Source: Sanghuangporus weigelae (lineage: Eukaryota; Basidiomycota; Agaricomycetes; Hymenochaetales; Hymenochaetaceae). Taken from it: a stretch of DNA of 64,000 nucleotides. A model generated the notes under the pieces. That model saw nothing but the letters and a program-made list of their open reading frames with translations, was not told the origin of the DNA and ran no database searches. Shown here in pieces: positions 49,258 to 60,254 of this stretch. The first letter of the stretch is position 1. Each line of letters begins with the position of its first letter. The translations under genes were made by a program, and so were the position numbers. Location: the NCBI GenBank assembly GCA_033182465.1, contig CP137321.1, positions 1,488,001-1,552,000 of the forward strand, given 5' to 3'.

Positions 49258-50514
49258 TCAAATATCATCCATGTCGAAGTTGATCTCCACCTTCTCGCCA
49301 GGCTTGAATGCCGGAAGACCTATATGATCGTTTATATTAGCGTCCAATCCCGTGGGACATGCGATATCAGATATCAGATAGAAGCAGAGGAAGCGATAGA
49401 AATGCGCCAAGGGAAGAATGAAGTGTGGTGACAGAAAGAAAGAAAGTGTGAAGCAGTACAGTCAGTAGGGTGGAAGGGACAAAACACGCACCAAGATAAG
49501 GACAGCCAGCACACCGAAACGCATCTCCAAGCGCACAATTCCCGCAGCTGCTTGTCATCTTCGGCGCCATCGCCGCAGCGCGTAAGAGCCTCTCCCTCTC
49601 CTGCGCTTTCACTTCTCTCGCTCCGCCGTCCGGAGCACCGTCAATCAGCACGACCGTCGCGTTCTTTTCTTCCTCCGCCTCTAATTCGGCCAGTCCACAC
49701 GTGCATCCTTTACATGCCTTTCGTTGGCGCGGGCCGCTGCCGGAGGAAGGGGCACAGGGCTCCGGCCGTGCGCGATCAGCAGGCGTGAGCAACGCTTCGG
49801 CGTCGACTCGTGGCGTACCCGGCGCAGGGCTCGACAGCGTCCACAACGCCTTTTTACTTGATCGCTTCGTTGCATCGAAAGTTGGACGACGGAGCGGAAC
49901 GGAAGCGGCTGCGGGTCGGTTTAATGAAACAGACGCGTTTGAAGTGGTTGTGGTTGTGGTTGTGGTTGTGGTGGTTGTAGTCTTTGTAGTGGTGAAGAAT
50001 TTCACTACCTTTTGAGCAATGAGTGCACCAGTGTCGTCTTTCTCTGTAAGAATCTCAAATCCTGCGCGTTCGAGCTCTGGTCGAACGGTAGAGAGGTTTG
50101 AGGACGCGTTTTGAATGTGCAGCGTGCCATGAGTCGAAATACCCGTAAGGAGCTGCGGCAAAAGAGAAGACAAATTTAAAGCCAGGGAATCTAAGTCCGC
50201 CTGGGAAAGTACAGCATAAATAGTCCCATAGCTCGCTGGCGCCAGCGTCGTCGCTATCCACAGAGCATGTAGTCAGCGAACATATCCATTTCGAGTCAGA
50301 GATACGTCGACGACTTACCGCCTTCAACGAGTCGATCGACCATCATCTTCTCAACCACTCTCGACTTCTCCAGCTCCTCGATCAGCCTCTGATACGTTCC
50401 CTCCTGTGCAGTGGTGGGTGTACCAAGGACGAGTGCGGGCGCTTTGAGCGGCTGCGTCATTGTGGTGCCTGAGGGTAGGACGTAGGACGAAAGCTCTGTT
50501 GGTACTGGCGCCAT
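49258..50514 (-). CDS. DRE2: Anamorsin/Dre2, cytosolic iron-sulfur assembly
   Basis: An electron carrier that, with the diflavin reductase Tah18, feeds electrons to early cytosolic Fe-S cluster assembly. It starts [20 protein letters not shown] (ATG 50512-50514). A SAM-methyltransferase-like N-domain follows over two or three exons, with [19 protein letters not shown] (about 50088-50144) and [20 protein letters not shown] linker includes 13 Thr in a row, coded by a GGTTGT repeat on the plus strand. The C-terminal cluster domains are [12 protein letters not shown] (about 49690-49725) and [20 protein letters not shown] (about 49495-49554), then across an intron [19 protein letters not shown] to TGA 49258-49260. 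Both Cys clusters are intact. The last intron is about 49311-49494. Confidence 0.94.
49944..49980. repeat. GGTTGT microsatellite coding poly-Thr in DRE2
   Basis: Tandem GGTTGT hexamers (about five copies, the last slightly changed) on the plus strand, giving ACAACC/ACCACA Thr codons on the coding minus strand. The repeat sits in the disordered Dre2 linker, where length change should be tolerated. Confidence 0.9.
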
Positions 50515-51034
50515 CGCGAGTGGTTGGAAAGAAGATATGCGGACGAATTACTATGTATTTAACAAAGCTGCAGCACCAGATATCGTGTCGTGCTGAGTGA
50601 GGAGAGAGGTGAAGTTATGTCTGTGTAAGCAAATTGTAAGCCGAGGTCGGGTGATTGCCTAGTCAGGTAACTTTTACCTACGTCGATCCTTTCATTTTCA
50701 TTTTCATTCTTTTTCCTGCATTCTTACTGGTCCGGCTTTTCGGAGTCCCCTGCTCTCGGTCGCCCGAAAGCCAATGGCGCAAGAGATAAATGATAAATTA
50801 TCGCACTGATAGCACACAATGTAGTAGTAAATATACATTCAGGTACTAAACGAAAATGAGACTACGAGTAGGAAAACCGAAAGCGATGAAGGCATCAAAG
50901 CGTTAGGCGTTTGAAAGGCGAACGGAGGAGAATTCATCAAAGACCTTTAGGAAAACCGTCCATCAGTCACCACTACCACCACCAATCGAGGTGCTTAATC
51001 GTACAAAACATTCATAATCTCGTCCCAGCTTCAT
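50515..51034. other. DRE2 upstream region and forkhead 3' flank
   Basis: 520 bp between two minus-strand genes. A TTTCATTTTCATTTTCATTC triple repeat lies at 50691-50710. No ORF of note. Confidence 0.5.
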
Positions 51035-52190
51035 TCACTGCGAGGACTGTTCTGTCGATTCTTGAGTAGGCTCCACGACAGCAGGAATACCAGGAGGAGG
51101 CGGGCCAAGCTGCAGCACCCCATTCGGGTCCATCGGCGCCATCATGGCAGTTCGCACCCGGAACAGCATCTCTCTATACCATTCTTGATCAACCTGTAGC
51201 TTATCCTGCTCGGCGGTAATGTGCTGCAATTTCGTCAGCTCATTGTGCCAAGCAGAACGCCAATTTACGTTGCCGTTCGCATCGAATTCCGGTACAGTCC
51301 TGTAAAGACCATTTTATTGTCACTCGATTGCACAACACATTCAGCTAAGTGTCACTCACATGTACTGGGCTATCTCAGAAGACTCGCTTGTCCCTGTCAC
51401 TGGTGGGGCAGCTACCGGTTGCGGTTGCTCGTAGGCAGGGGCAGCCGACTCAAAACCGGCGGATGGTGCCGGTGCTGCAACTTCGTCAGGCGCATAATCT
51501 ATGTCCTGTTCTACTTCATTATGGGAGTTTCTCTTGGACTGCTTCCCTCTCCTTTTCCGAATGCGGTGGACGCCGGTGCGAGGATCAATATTATCATTGA
51601 CGGTCCAATAAGATCCTTTGCCTCTATCTGTCAACGGACGCGGGACCTTTTCGAAGCAAGGATTTAGCGATAAGTTATGTCTGACCGAGTTCTACAGAAG
51701 ACATCAGGATGGGCTGAATTATGGCGGAAAAACTGATTAAAGAGATACCTTCCAGCCTGGAGGTGCCGTGCGGAAATACGGGAACTGAACAGCAGGTCAA
51801 TCGCGAGCCAAACGTGAAGAGAAGCGTGGAACACAAACTCGGCTCTCGATTGCATAATAGATATCCTCCAGCAATAGCTTTTGTGTCGGTGATCCCTTTA
51901 TAGCATATCTGACCGGAACGTGTATTCGCGTCAGTCGATAAACAAGAGACGCGCGACAAGCCGAACAATACGACGCGTCGCATCAGAATAAGTTCGGCTC
52001 ACCGAATCAGCGTTGAATACGGGTAGAAAGGCTTGCTCCCTGGCGGTCCGTCGCGCAGAGAATCCAAATTGATAGGAAGTCCACCGGACAGATCGTTAGG
52101 TGGATCCTGGTAATACGAACCAACCGGTAGACCCTCATTTGGTGCAACCAACTGCATCGGATTCGTTGGCAGCGCCGTTGGAGAATCCAT
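51035..52190 (-). CDS. Forkhead transcription factor
   Basis: A winged-helix DNA-binding regulator. The proposed start is [20 protein letters not shown] (ATG 52188-52190; an upstream GTG only extends the frame by three codons). The forkhead domain starts [20 protein letters not shown] (52003-52040, running over the intron at about 51905-52002 with [19 protein letters not shown]) and continues TAPPGWK, then across an intron [20 protein letters not shown] (about 51620-51680), the recognition helix, and [12 protein letters not shown]. Basic [13 protein letters not shown] follows. The C-terminal part is Ala/Pro-rich with [20 protein letters not shown] and ends [10 protein letters not shown] at TGA 51035-51037. 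Only about 300 residues, short for fungal Fkh2/Hcm1, and no FHA domain is visible. The target genes are unknown. Confidence 0.88.
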
Positions 52191-53073
52191 ATCCGCCACA
52201 GAGATTTATACGATAATAGGGATAGTGGACGGGTGGAAATAGGAAGACTATTGAGTGCAAGGAAGTAGGTGAGAAGCGGTTGAGAGCCAAGTTCAACCGT
52301 GAGAAATAAGATTACCCCGGTTTTCATATCGGCCAGTGATGGAGCTACAGCGAGCGCAACGAGCAGGATGGGAGGGCATTGTCGAGGACGGCGACGATGG
52401 CGGCAAAAGCATAGGATGTACGCGGCCGGTAAGATGCGATTGTGAGTGATGTGATGTGTTTCTGTCTGTTTTGCTGGTCAACGATGTCCAACAAATAAAA
52501 GCAGAGGAAAATAGAGGGAAATAACCCTAAACGGTGCACAAACAGTCTACAAATAACAAGTTTAGCCCATCATCCGCACTCTGCTCGACCTTGGAAAGAA
52601 ATAGAAATTATTGCTTATTTACTGCACGGCGGCATGGAGGCCTGCCTGTGCTCGCTCGAACGCGAGCTTCTACCAACGTCGCCAAGAAGCTTCATCCCGT
52701 CAGCAGTTCAAGTTCTTAGAGGAGACATCCCCGTCCAGTCCAGATCACCGAGGCATCATTTCTTATCCCTCATACAGCACTTTTTCGTCCGACGACAGAA
52801 CATATATCAGAACTCCAAATATCCGTAGACACTGTATTCTTGAAAGAACCTTAAGCTTCACTTTCATTAGCGGCTGTAAACATCGAGCGGCATGTCCTTT
52901 CTGTATAGAGCCTGCAGAATTGGTCTTGCTGCCAGTCTCTGGATACCGCTGTCCAAATCCTCAGAGACGAAATAAACAAGAAAGAAAATGTATGTCGGGG
53001 AAAAATTACGCAGATTCCGAGATGAAATTTATTTTGTCGACTCCCGAGAGATCAGACGCGTCTCAGCTCTCAA
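52191..53073. promoter_or_regulatory. Divergent region between forkhead gene and BCD1
   Basis: 883 bp between divergent starts. A 186-codon plus-strand ORF (52611-53171) overlaps the BCD1 start in another frame and has no recognised motif. It is probably leader sequence with chance openness. No other feature is supported. Confidence 0.4.
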
Positions 53074-54446
53074 ATGACCACGATCGCCACCAACCACTTG
53101 ATCATGGACACTATTCCCAATCAACCTGGTCCGAGCACGCCTCCAACACAACCGTCGTGCACTGTCTGTAACTCTCAGCCCTCGAAATACACTTGTCCGC
53201 GCTGCAAAACTAAGACCTGCTCCCTCTCATGCTCACGCGCTCACAAATCCTCAACCGGCTGCTCCGGCGAACGCGAGCGTACGGTGTTCGTGCCGATGAA
53301 CCAGTACGGCTACTCTGCGCTTATGAACGACTACGTCTTTCTCGAAGAGATGGGGAGGAAAGCCGAGGGTTGGGGCAGGGATGTTTTAAAGAGTGGAATT
53401 GACCGTCGCGCATCAGGAGGTATGAGAAACGCACGAGGGAGAGGTATGAATGGGAGTGGGAGACCTCTACGTGGACAGGATAGGAAGAGCATCTTGGCTA
53501 TGCAACTGAGCGTTAGAGACATCGACATGGATATTCTTCCCGTTGGTATGAAGAGGGCCGGACTGAATAAATCATACTGGGATATGAAGTGAGTATAGGA
53601 AGTTGTGCGTATCTGTCTGGATCTAACTATTGCAACAGAGCAAAACGCGCTCTTCTCACTCTTGAGTTCGTTATTCGACCTCCACCAGATCCCCTCACTC
53701 GAGAAGTGCTTGAACCAATCTCCATAGTTACTCATAGAAACGATTGGAATCAAACCATTCGTCAAATTATCCGACAAAAGTTTAAGGAAACAAAATGTAC
53801 GAAGAGTAAAGAAGGCATTCAACACTGGCTAAACCTCGACGAGGTAGACGAGGACATTCCGTCAAGCGTTCTCTGCGTTATGAAAAGACCGAGGTCTCAC
53901 GATGACCATCTCGACCTGACTTCCAGCCGGCAGCGGTATTACAAACTCGACTGGGACGATGCATTGTCGAAAGCTCTGCGGAATAAACATTTTGTGGAGT
54001 TCCCCATTATATTCCTGATGGATGAAGCATTATTCGATGGACTACTTGTCGACGACAGCGGAATCGTCGAGGACATGAACGAAAGACGAGCCAAGCGCCG
54101 CAAGCTTGATCCTTCAGAAGCAAAGAAGACTATCACCGGCCTTCTTGGAGGATATGGATCCGATGACGAACAACAGAATGCTTTGGACACCCTGGCCGAG
54201 TATTCGGGGAACGAGCAGAGTGACGCAGAGGCATCAGCATTAGGGGAGGACGATTCATCAAGTGAAGCTGATGAAACAGGAGACGAGCCTCCCGCTGTAC
54301 CTGATGAAGAGCAGGTTGCGGACGGGTCAACTGGGGTCGGCGGGGATGATGAAACATTAGATTGGGGCGACGATGAAATTGCAGAAGACGAAGCGAAACT
54401 TGCTGAACTCTCTGCCGACATCCAGCAGCGATATTCAGCGCTATAG
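53074..54446 (+). CDS. BCD1: Box C/D snoRNP assembly protein Bcd1 (zf-HIT)
   Basis: A nuclear assembly factor needed for stable box C/D snoRNAs. The first ATG is 53074 (MTTIATNHLIMDTIPNQ); the Met at 53104 is an alternative. The zf-HIT finger runs CTVCNSQPSKYTCPRCKTK then CSLSCSRAHKSSTGC (53158-53265), with the Cys/His ligands in order. Then come FVPMNQYGYSALMNDYVFLE (53287-53346) and IDMDILPVGMKRAGLNKSYW. An intron at about 53589-53638 restores MKAKRALLTLEFVIRPPPD. Later KLDWDDALSKALRNKHFVEF and PIIFLMDEALFDGLLV match the Bcd1 core. The C-terminal 100 residues are highly acidic (Glu/Asp/Ser) and end QQRYSAL at TAG 54444-54446. Only 26 bp separate this stop from the converging MED18 stop. Confidence 0.9.
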
Positions 54447-54472
54447 CTATGTCATTTTTGGTATCCTTTCAA

Positions 54473-55293
54473 TCATACATCTTTCCTCCGCAGATCCAAG
54501 AGACCTCGCATAAGACGTTGTACATCGAGAACCGCTTCAATCATTTGACTTAGAGGTGTTTCTTGCGTGTTTTGGACCGGATAAGCAGTCTTCACTTCCA
54601 CTTCCCAAAGAGTATCGGCGTGTGCAGGGATTGGTTTCTGTGTTCGTGGGTCGACCTTTCCAGTAGTCAATTAGCAAGTTGAACAACGTGATGAGGATCA
54701 AGATCTACTTGTTCTTGTTGGAACATGTGGATGACGAGTGGTCCACGACGAAACGCGTATCCCTTCTTATACAACTGTGTTCTGCGACTGAATATTGCTT
54801 TGGGCAACTTGGACGAAAAGCAGAGGATAAGACGCGTACACGTAACCAAGCGCAGATGCGAAACTCAAAGCATCTTCCATAACCTGACATGTTGCCCAAG
54901 GCCTAACCGTTGCCTCTGGATGCTGTCGTACAGATTCGGGTTTCAGATACGAGTACATGATCCTGAGCAGTATATATATTCAGTCAAAACTGGACTTGTG
55001 GCTTGCTATGAGCTTTCGTACCATCCTGACTTCGGTTCCAGTAATTCCTTACTGCATCGCAGAAAAATAGGTTCGTTTCCCTGATTACGCTGAACTTGAG
55101 TATCTAGTGGCTCGAAAACAACTTCTCGAGTATGTATCTCCGTGCCTGGCATTTGACATTAGCATTTCAATGATGATCGTAGATAATATGCGAACGGACA
55201 GATCTCGCTATGTAGCGTTAATCGGTTCAAAATAGGTTTCAGGTCTTTGGCGAAGAATTCGCCATATAGCGCAACTTCGTATAAGTGAGACAT
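54473..55293 (-). CDS. MED18: Mediator head-module subunit Med18
   Basis: Part of the Mediator head with Med20, contacting RNA polymerase II. It starts MSHLYEVALYGEFFAKDLKP (ATG 55291-55293) and continues ILNRLTLHSE. After introns the pieces are FEPLDTQVQRNQGNEPIFLR (about 55075-55120), YSYLKPESVRQHPEATVRPW (about 54900-54955), ATCQVMEDALSFASALGYV, KKGYAFRRGPLVIHMFQQEQ (about 54715-54775) and KPIPAHADTLWEVEVKTAYP. The end is IEAVLDVQRLMRGLLDLRRK with the stop at 54473-54475. The set of blocks matches the fungal Med18 beta-barrel. Exon edges between 54960 and 55150 are unclear, and one candidate exon there has an in-frame stop unless spliced. Confidence 0.82.
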
Positions 55294-55750
55294 TGATCTA
55301 TAGGTCAACAGTCGATGTAGTCCATCTGGATGGTTGGAGGGAAGACGCGAGACGCGAGACGCGCAAACGTGACACTCGCTAAACGCGATACGATCTCTTT
55401 CGTTCACCCTCATGAGCGCCGTCCATTTTTATGTCAAGTGCCTCAGTGAAACTGGTCTGGCAAGACGCCCTGTCTCGTAAAACTAGAACCAAGTGGCTTT
55501 TGTTTGCGGGGTTCGGCTCTGCAAGCGTGACATGACAAACGACTCGGATAAGAATGTCCTTATTTGTATGACAATTGATCTACTTAGCATGAGGAAGTCA
55601 AACAGGCAGCTTACCGCTCTTGTCTACCTTCTCCGACCCCTGTAGGCACAAATGGTGTTGCAGCAAGCGCTGACTTGCTAAGGCCCCATAGGGGCCCGGA
55701 GCCTCCAAACTTTCCTATCTTTTTATACTCCTCGAGAGCGCCAAACTCTG
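55294..55750. promoter_or_regulatory. Divergent upstream region of MED18 and the Ser/Tyr-rich gene
   Basis: 457 bp. It includes a short tandem repeat GCGAGACGCGAGACGCG near 55344-55360 and a near-palindrome GGCCCCATAGGGGCC at 55681-55695. No RNA gene is visible. Confidence 0.45.
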
Positions 55751-57582
55751 GTGGCTCAAGCGCTCTCGAATCCCCTTATTCTCTGGCATTATGAAAATTG
55801 TAAGTTCTGGCCCTCAAATGATAGGCGACCTGTTCGCAGAAGACGATCGCAAGATGAACAAGACCAGAGTAAGCTAGTTAAATGCGAACACCTATGGTTC
55901 TTTTTGAAACCGCTCGAGGCTCTACGAGAACACACCCCAACTATGCCAGTCTGTGCTGGACCTCCATATCCTTCGCTTTCATACTATACTGCAGATCGGC
56001 CAGCGGTTTATGGATTTGTGTCCCATCACGTTGACGATGTCAAACGGCAAGTCTACACGGAACTTCGGGCAGAACGGGCGAGTGCGCTGAACGCGCAAAG
56101 GAGTTATCACAGTCCTCATACATACAGCTCGAGATACTCGAGACCGCACAATGCACCACACGCAGATATGCATAATCTGAGAGACAATACCTCGACATCA
56201 CGATCGCGACTTGCATTTCCTACGCCTCAGGTTCCTTCTTTCTCAGCAGATCCGTCTCCTGCATATCCGAGTCGTCGAGAACGTTCGCATACCCTTCCGG
56301 ATCGTCAGGTACGCTTCCAATCACCGCATTCTTACGACCCTTATACGCCGGCGTCATCGTATCCAACCACAACGTCAACATCGACGACAAGGCCGATGAG
56401 AATGCCGGAACCACAGCCATACCCTGTCGACTCTCCCCCCATAAACACGCCTACGCAACGCACATACCAATTTCAAGCATCAGCTATGCCGTTCCCAGGC
56501 TCAAGTTACTCCAAACCCCTTCCCCCTACACCATATTCGCAGTCGTCATCTTGTTCCGTATTCGAAAGCTCTACAGCATGTACTTACGGAAGTCCATACG
56601 GCTCATCATCTCGATCCTCTTCATCCGGAAACTCGTCAAGAACGAGCCGAACTATGTACCCACACCATCCACATCGTCCTACGCCTTCTGTCTTTGGAAG
56701 CTCTGTTTCAAGTACTTACGGGAATCCTTCATCTCGCTCTTCCTCATCATACAATTCGCGGCGAAGGGGAAAAGATATGACTATCGCACTTCGAAAAGCC
56801 TCGGAGAAGATGCAGGACTTCAAACGCGTGGCAGATGAATGGATGATGATCATCCGAAGGTGAGTACATATATACTTCGTCATCGGTATCTCTAGTCATT
56901 AAATTAATTTGCTTTGTCATTCGTTTTATCAGAAATCGAGGTGAGAAGCTCACGGCGGAAGAAACAGCTATCATATCTCTCGTTAGTGACCTTCGTCAGA
57001 GGGCGAAAACAGCTCTCAACATCATGGACGTAATCCTGGCTTCAATTTCCGCATACGAAGGCATTGGGAACGGCTCGCCTTTTTCCTCAGAGAAGTTGAA
57101 AGCAGATACATCTGCATTAGCTACGATAGGAACATCACTCCATCACAAGCTAGCAGGCCTGACACGGCGCCTGAAGAATGCTGAAACAATGGCAGGACAG
57201 ACGGAGCCTCCGAGCTCCCCTGATTGCTGTACGGGACTGATGAACTTCCCAGGGTGTATTGCCAATTTCTATCTCAAGAAGAGACTGTTCCGATTCACAT
57301 CGCTTTTGAAAGCTCAAAGAGAACAGTACAGTGAATTGGATTCCGAAAGTGAGCTATTCCTTCTCTTGCGCGCTCATCTAACATGGCTTCTCAGAACCTG
57401 CGCAATCTGGATCGTACGTTCCTCCCATATCTACTGTCATAGGCGCTGTCTATGCAGAGGTGCAAAGGACATACAATACCGCTGCCAAGGCTCTCGCTGG
57501 CTTCGAGAGTTCACTGCGAACCTTCCAACTGGACTTACAATCACAAGCAAATAATCGATATCTTCCCGTGGCGATCGACTAA
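55751..57582 (+). CDS. Unrecognised Ser/Tyr/Pro-rich protein with helical C-terminus
   Basis: No family recognised. The open frame starts at ATG 55751; the Met at 55943 (MPVCAGPPYPSLSYYTADRP) is an alternative start. The first 280 residues are low complexity, rich in Ser, Tyr, Arg and Pro (YSSRYSRPHNAPHADMH; YGSPYGSSSRSSSSGNSSRT), with the near-repeat CSVFESSTACTYGSPYGSSS and SVFGSSVSSTYGNPSSRSSS. The C-terminal part is helical: MTIALRKASEKMQDFKRVAD, then after an intron at about 56861-56931 LTAEETAIISLVSDLRQRAK and MDVILASISAYEG. Two more introns lead to AEVQRTYNTAAKALAGFESS and NNRYLPVAID, with TAA 57580-57582. It could be a condensate-prone scaffold; that is inference from composition only. 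Confidence 0.65.
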
Positions 57583-57703
57583 ATCTAATCTCATTTCTTC
57601 TATACATCGGATGGCTTTATCATGACCGAACGATTCGTTACGACATATTCTATGATCATCATACATAATTAACTCTAAAGGGCGGTCTATAAAATGACGT
57701 TGT

Positions 57704-59006
57704 CATGACTTCATGTTTTCTGAGCAAAGCTTCAAGAACGTTTCCGGATCATCCCAATGCATCTGGGAGGAGAGAAGTCAATGAGAACCAAAAGTCGGAA
57801 ATTTGGGAAGCTCAATGGTGGACTCACGAAATGATTCGCCTCTTCTACAGGAATGAATTTCACTGACCGCACTTCCTTCCCTTCATCTCGCCATTTCAGA
57901 TACTCCTCTTCAAATGCCCATGTCTCCCACTGGACGACCCATAAAGATGCGAGTCCACATAACACGCGGATTTGCAGCTTTGCCAAAGGTTGCGATGAGT
58001 TATCGTTGGCACCTGTATCATATTCTGAAATTAATGCTTTGGATTTCTGAGCATGTAAGACGGATGGTGGGAGTCTCCACATGGCCCATTCAGATCGTGT
58101 ACCGGGAGTAATGTCTACACAACTAAGTAAGTCGCGTGGTGACAGCTTGTCGAGCGTGCATGGCCGTGCCGCCTTCTTTGGTGCACGTAGCTGAAGTGCA
58201 TCTATTGAACGACTTCCTCGAGGAAAGACTGATTTCGTATGATTCTGGGCATATGAGTCCGGTCCGGCGGTATATGCTGGATGTTCATAGTACGAGGATA
58301 CCCATTTTCCAAATTGGATCCCTCGGATACGCTCGTGAATGGACGTGTCCTCCAGGGGATGGTAGTAACCTTCTGGCCGAGAGTAGCCAAGACAGTTATT
58401 TGGCAAGTCTAGAACGAAATTATTCGATGAGCTTATATGCAGTGCGTGCCACTTGATGCTAACCGTATATAAAGAATGTCCGAAGGTAGGGCTCCAGTGT
58501 CTCAGTAATGTCTTCGGCATATGAGCTCAAATTTCCAAGAAAGGCCATAGTCGTGATATTGCCCAAAGACCAGCCGAGCAGTGCGATCCCACCAGACTTC
58601 CCATCCTCACTTGCGGGAGGGATCTTCAGTTCCTTGACGAGCCACACAAGAAAGCGCGCGATCTCCAGACCACGTGTCCTCATAAATTGCTCTTTAGCTT
58701 CATCGGTGCCGTCCTTGAGAATGTCAAGCTCGGATTCAGAAAAGGGCGTGGATCCAACATAGTCTCGTCGATTGAGCGCGATGACGCGCAGATTGTATTT
58801 GGCAGATAGAGGGAAGAGTCGAGAGAAGTTCTCTGGATGAGGAGTATAAGTAACTTTACATTTCACAAAAAGTGATAGCCCGACTTACGAGCATGATAAG
58901 AATGGCCATGGACACAGACAAGAGTCGTATAAGAATTTCCTGAAGGTGCTCCAGAGTCGATGTATCCAAGTTGCGTGCCGGCATCGTCTACATTCACGTT
59001 CTGCAT
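57704..59006 (-). CDS. Alpha/beta hydrolase-fold protein
   Basis: A serine hydrolase of unknown substrate. It starts MQNVNVDDAGTQLGYIDSGA (ATG 59004-59006), then TTLVCVHGHSYHA with the HG oxyanion motif. After an intron at about 58809-58890 come FSRLFPLSAKYNLRVIALNR and RDYVGSTPF. The nucleophile elbow is GWSLGN (GxSxG, about 58541-58560). A lid or cap region follows (NCLGYSRPEGYYHPLEDTSI; about 58330-58390), then across an intron in the 58090-58140 area a C-terminal half with WETWAFEEEYLKWRDEGKEV and FIPVEEANHF joined to MHWDDPETFLKLCSENMKS. The His in NHF/MHW is in the right place for the triad. TGA is at 57704-57706. At about 370 residues it resembles fungal epoxide-hydrolase or esterase-like proteins. 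Confidence 0.8.
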
Positions 59007-59328
59007 TTCCGGAGTTCTGCAAGGAGATGAGATGGAAAAGAATTGAGAGCCTCTGTTAACACTGAATGATAATGTTGCTGTGAACGCTTGCGGCCGCACA
59101 ACCCCAAAGTCAATCTGACTGATCCGTTCGCAACACAACACAGTAGCTGTTGCGAAAGCAGATCGATTCAAAGTTGTATTTTCCTGCTAATTGACGAGGG
59201 ACGTAATGTTACATGGACGCAAGATTCAAGAAAGAGTGGCATCCGAGTGGACTTTGACTAATGCGTCGATCGTCGGCTGATCAGGCACGAAGACGAAGAC
59301 GGTTATTTACAACTTGAAGAACATCATA
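59007..59328. promoter_or_regulatory. Divergent region, alpha/beta hydrolase and GNAT genes
   Basis: 322 bp between divergent starts, so it should hold both promoters. No element could be identified with confidence. Confidence 0.4.
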
Positions 59329-60100
59329 ATGGCGCCTCCCGACTCATCTCTCTATTATATTCGCACTGTTCGGCCGTCCGACGCACCAGCACTGTCGCGC
59401 ATCTGCTTGCTCACTGGGGATGCAGGCAAATCCGCGGAAGGCCTGCACTCTATTCCTGAGCTCATTGGTCTCTTCTACGCTTGTCCATACGTGAGTCTTC
59501 CGCATACTGGCGGCTTCGTACTTGCACGGCGGCGTCCTCTTGATTCACCAGACAACGTGACAAGAGGGGAGCAACAACAGCATTCCAGCGAGGAAGATGT
59601 GCTAGGTTATACCCTGTTCGCGTATGATACTCGGGCGTTCGAGGAAGCAGCTGAAGGAGATTGGTTCCCACCTTTACGCGCAAGATATCCTAAGCCTTTA
59701 GGAGAAGCATGGGAGACAGTTTATGACAGACAGCTCACGGATGCAGATAAGCGATACATCAAGCTTCTGCACTCACCGGATCGCGCTCTTGAAGCATGCG
59801 TCGCATTTTCGCCCGCCCATCTCGTACGCCTTTCCCTTTCTCTCTCCTCACCAGCTTCTTACATCTGAACAGCATATCGATATTTTGCCTGAAGCCCAAC
59901 GTCAAGGTTGGGGCCGTCGGCTCATAGAATCGGCAGTTAGGTATTTACGGGACGAGAAAGGTCTATCCGGTGCTTGGCTAGGAATGGATCCTAGAAATGT
60001 CGACGCGGCTCGATTTTATGAACGAATTGGTTTCCAGTCCATTGAACGTGCCCCTAGTAATTATATGGGCTTGATGTTCGAAAACTGGATGATGAATTGA
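59329..60100 (+). CDS. GNAT-family N-acetyltransferase
   Basis: An acetyl-CoA-dependent N-acetyltransferase; the acceptor is unknown. It starts MAPPDSSLYYIRTVRPSDAP (ATG 59329), and the beta1/alpha1 GNAT opening continues ALSRICLLTGDAGKSAEGL and ELIGLFYACPYV. A Gln/Ser-rich loop lies near residue 80 (GEQQQHSSEEDV), then LGYTLFAYDTRAFEEAAEGD. One intron (59826-59873) joins FSPAHL to HIDILPEAQRQGWGRRLIES (59874-59930), motif A with the acetyl-CoA loop QRQGWG. The end is LGMDPRNVDAARFYERIGFQ, SIERAPSNYMGLMFENWMMN and TGA 60098-60100. A decayed copy follows within 160 bp. Confidence 0.88.
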
Positions 60101-60254
60101 TTACATGTTAGCTATGTAAAGGCGTCACCACGGTATCGGTATTGACCATATGCATCTGCTGAGCCAGTGGCCATTGGGCAAGCAAGATTCATTGACCATG
60201 ACGAACGGAACTTAATTATTGAAGTCACCAGTAACACCAGCGGACAAACTTCAT

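Noticed and set aside
52611-53171. 186-codon plus-strand ORF overlapping the BCD1 start
   Set aside because: Different frame from BCD1, no recognisable motif and mixed composition. It most likely lies in leader or promoter sequence.
53939-54421. 160-codon Ser-rich minus-strand ORF opposite BCD1
   Set aside because: An artefact of the acidic BCD1 tail, since GAx codons read as Ser-rich on the other strand.
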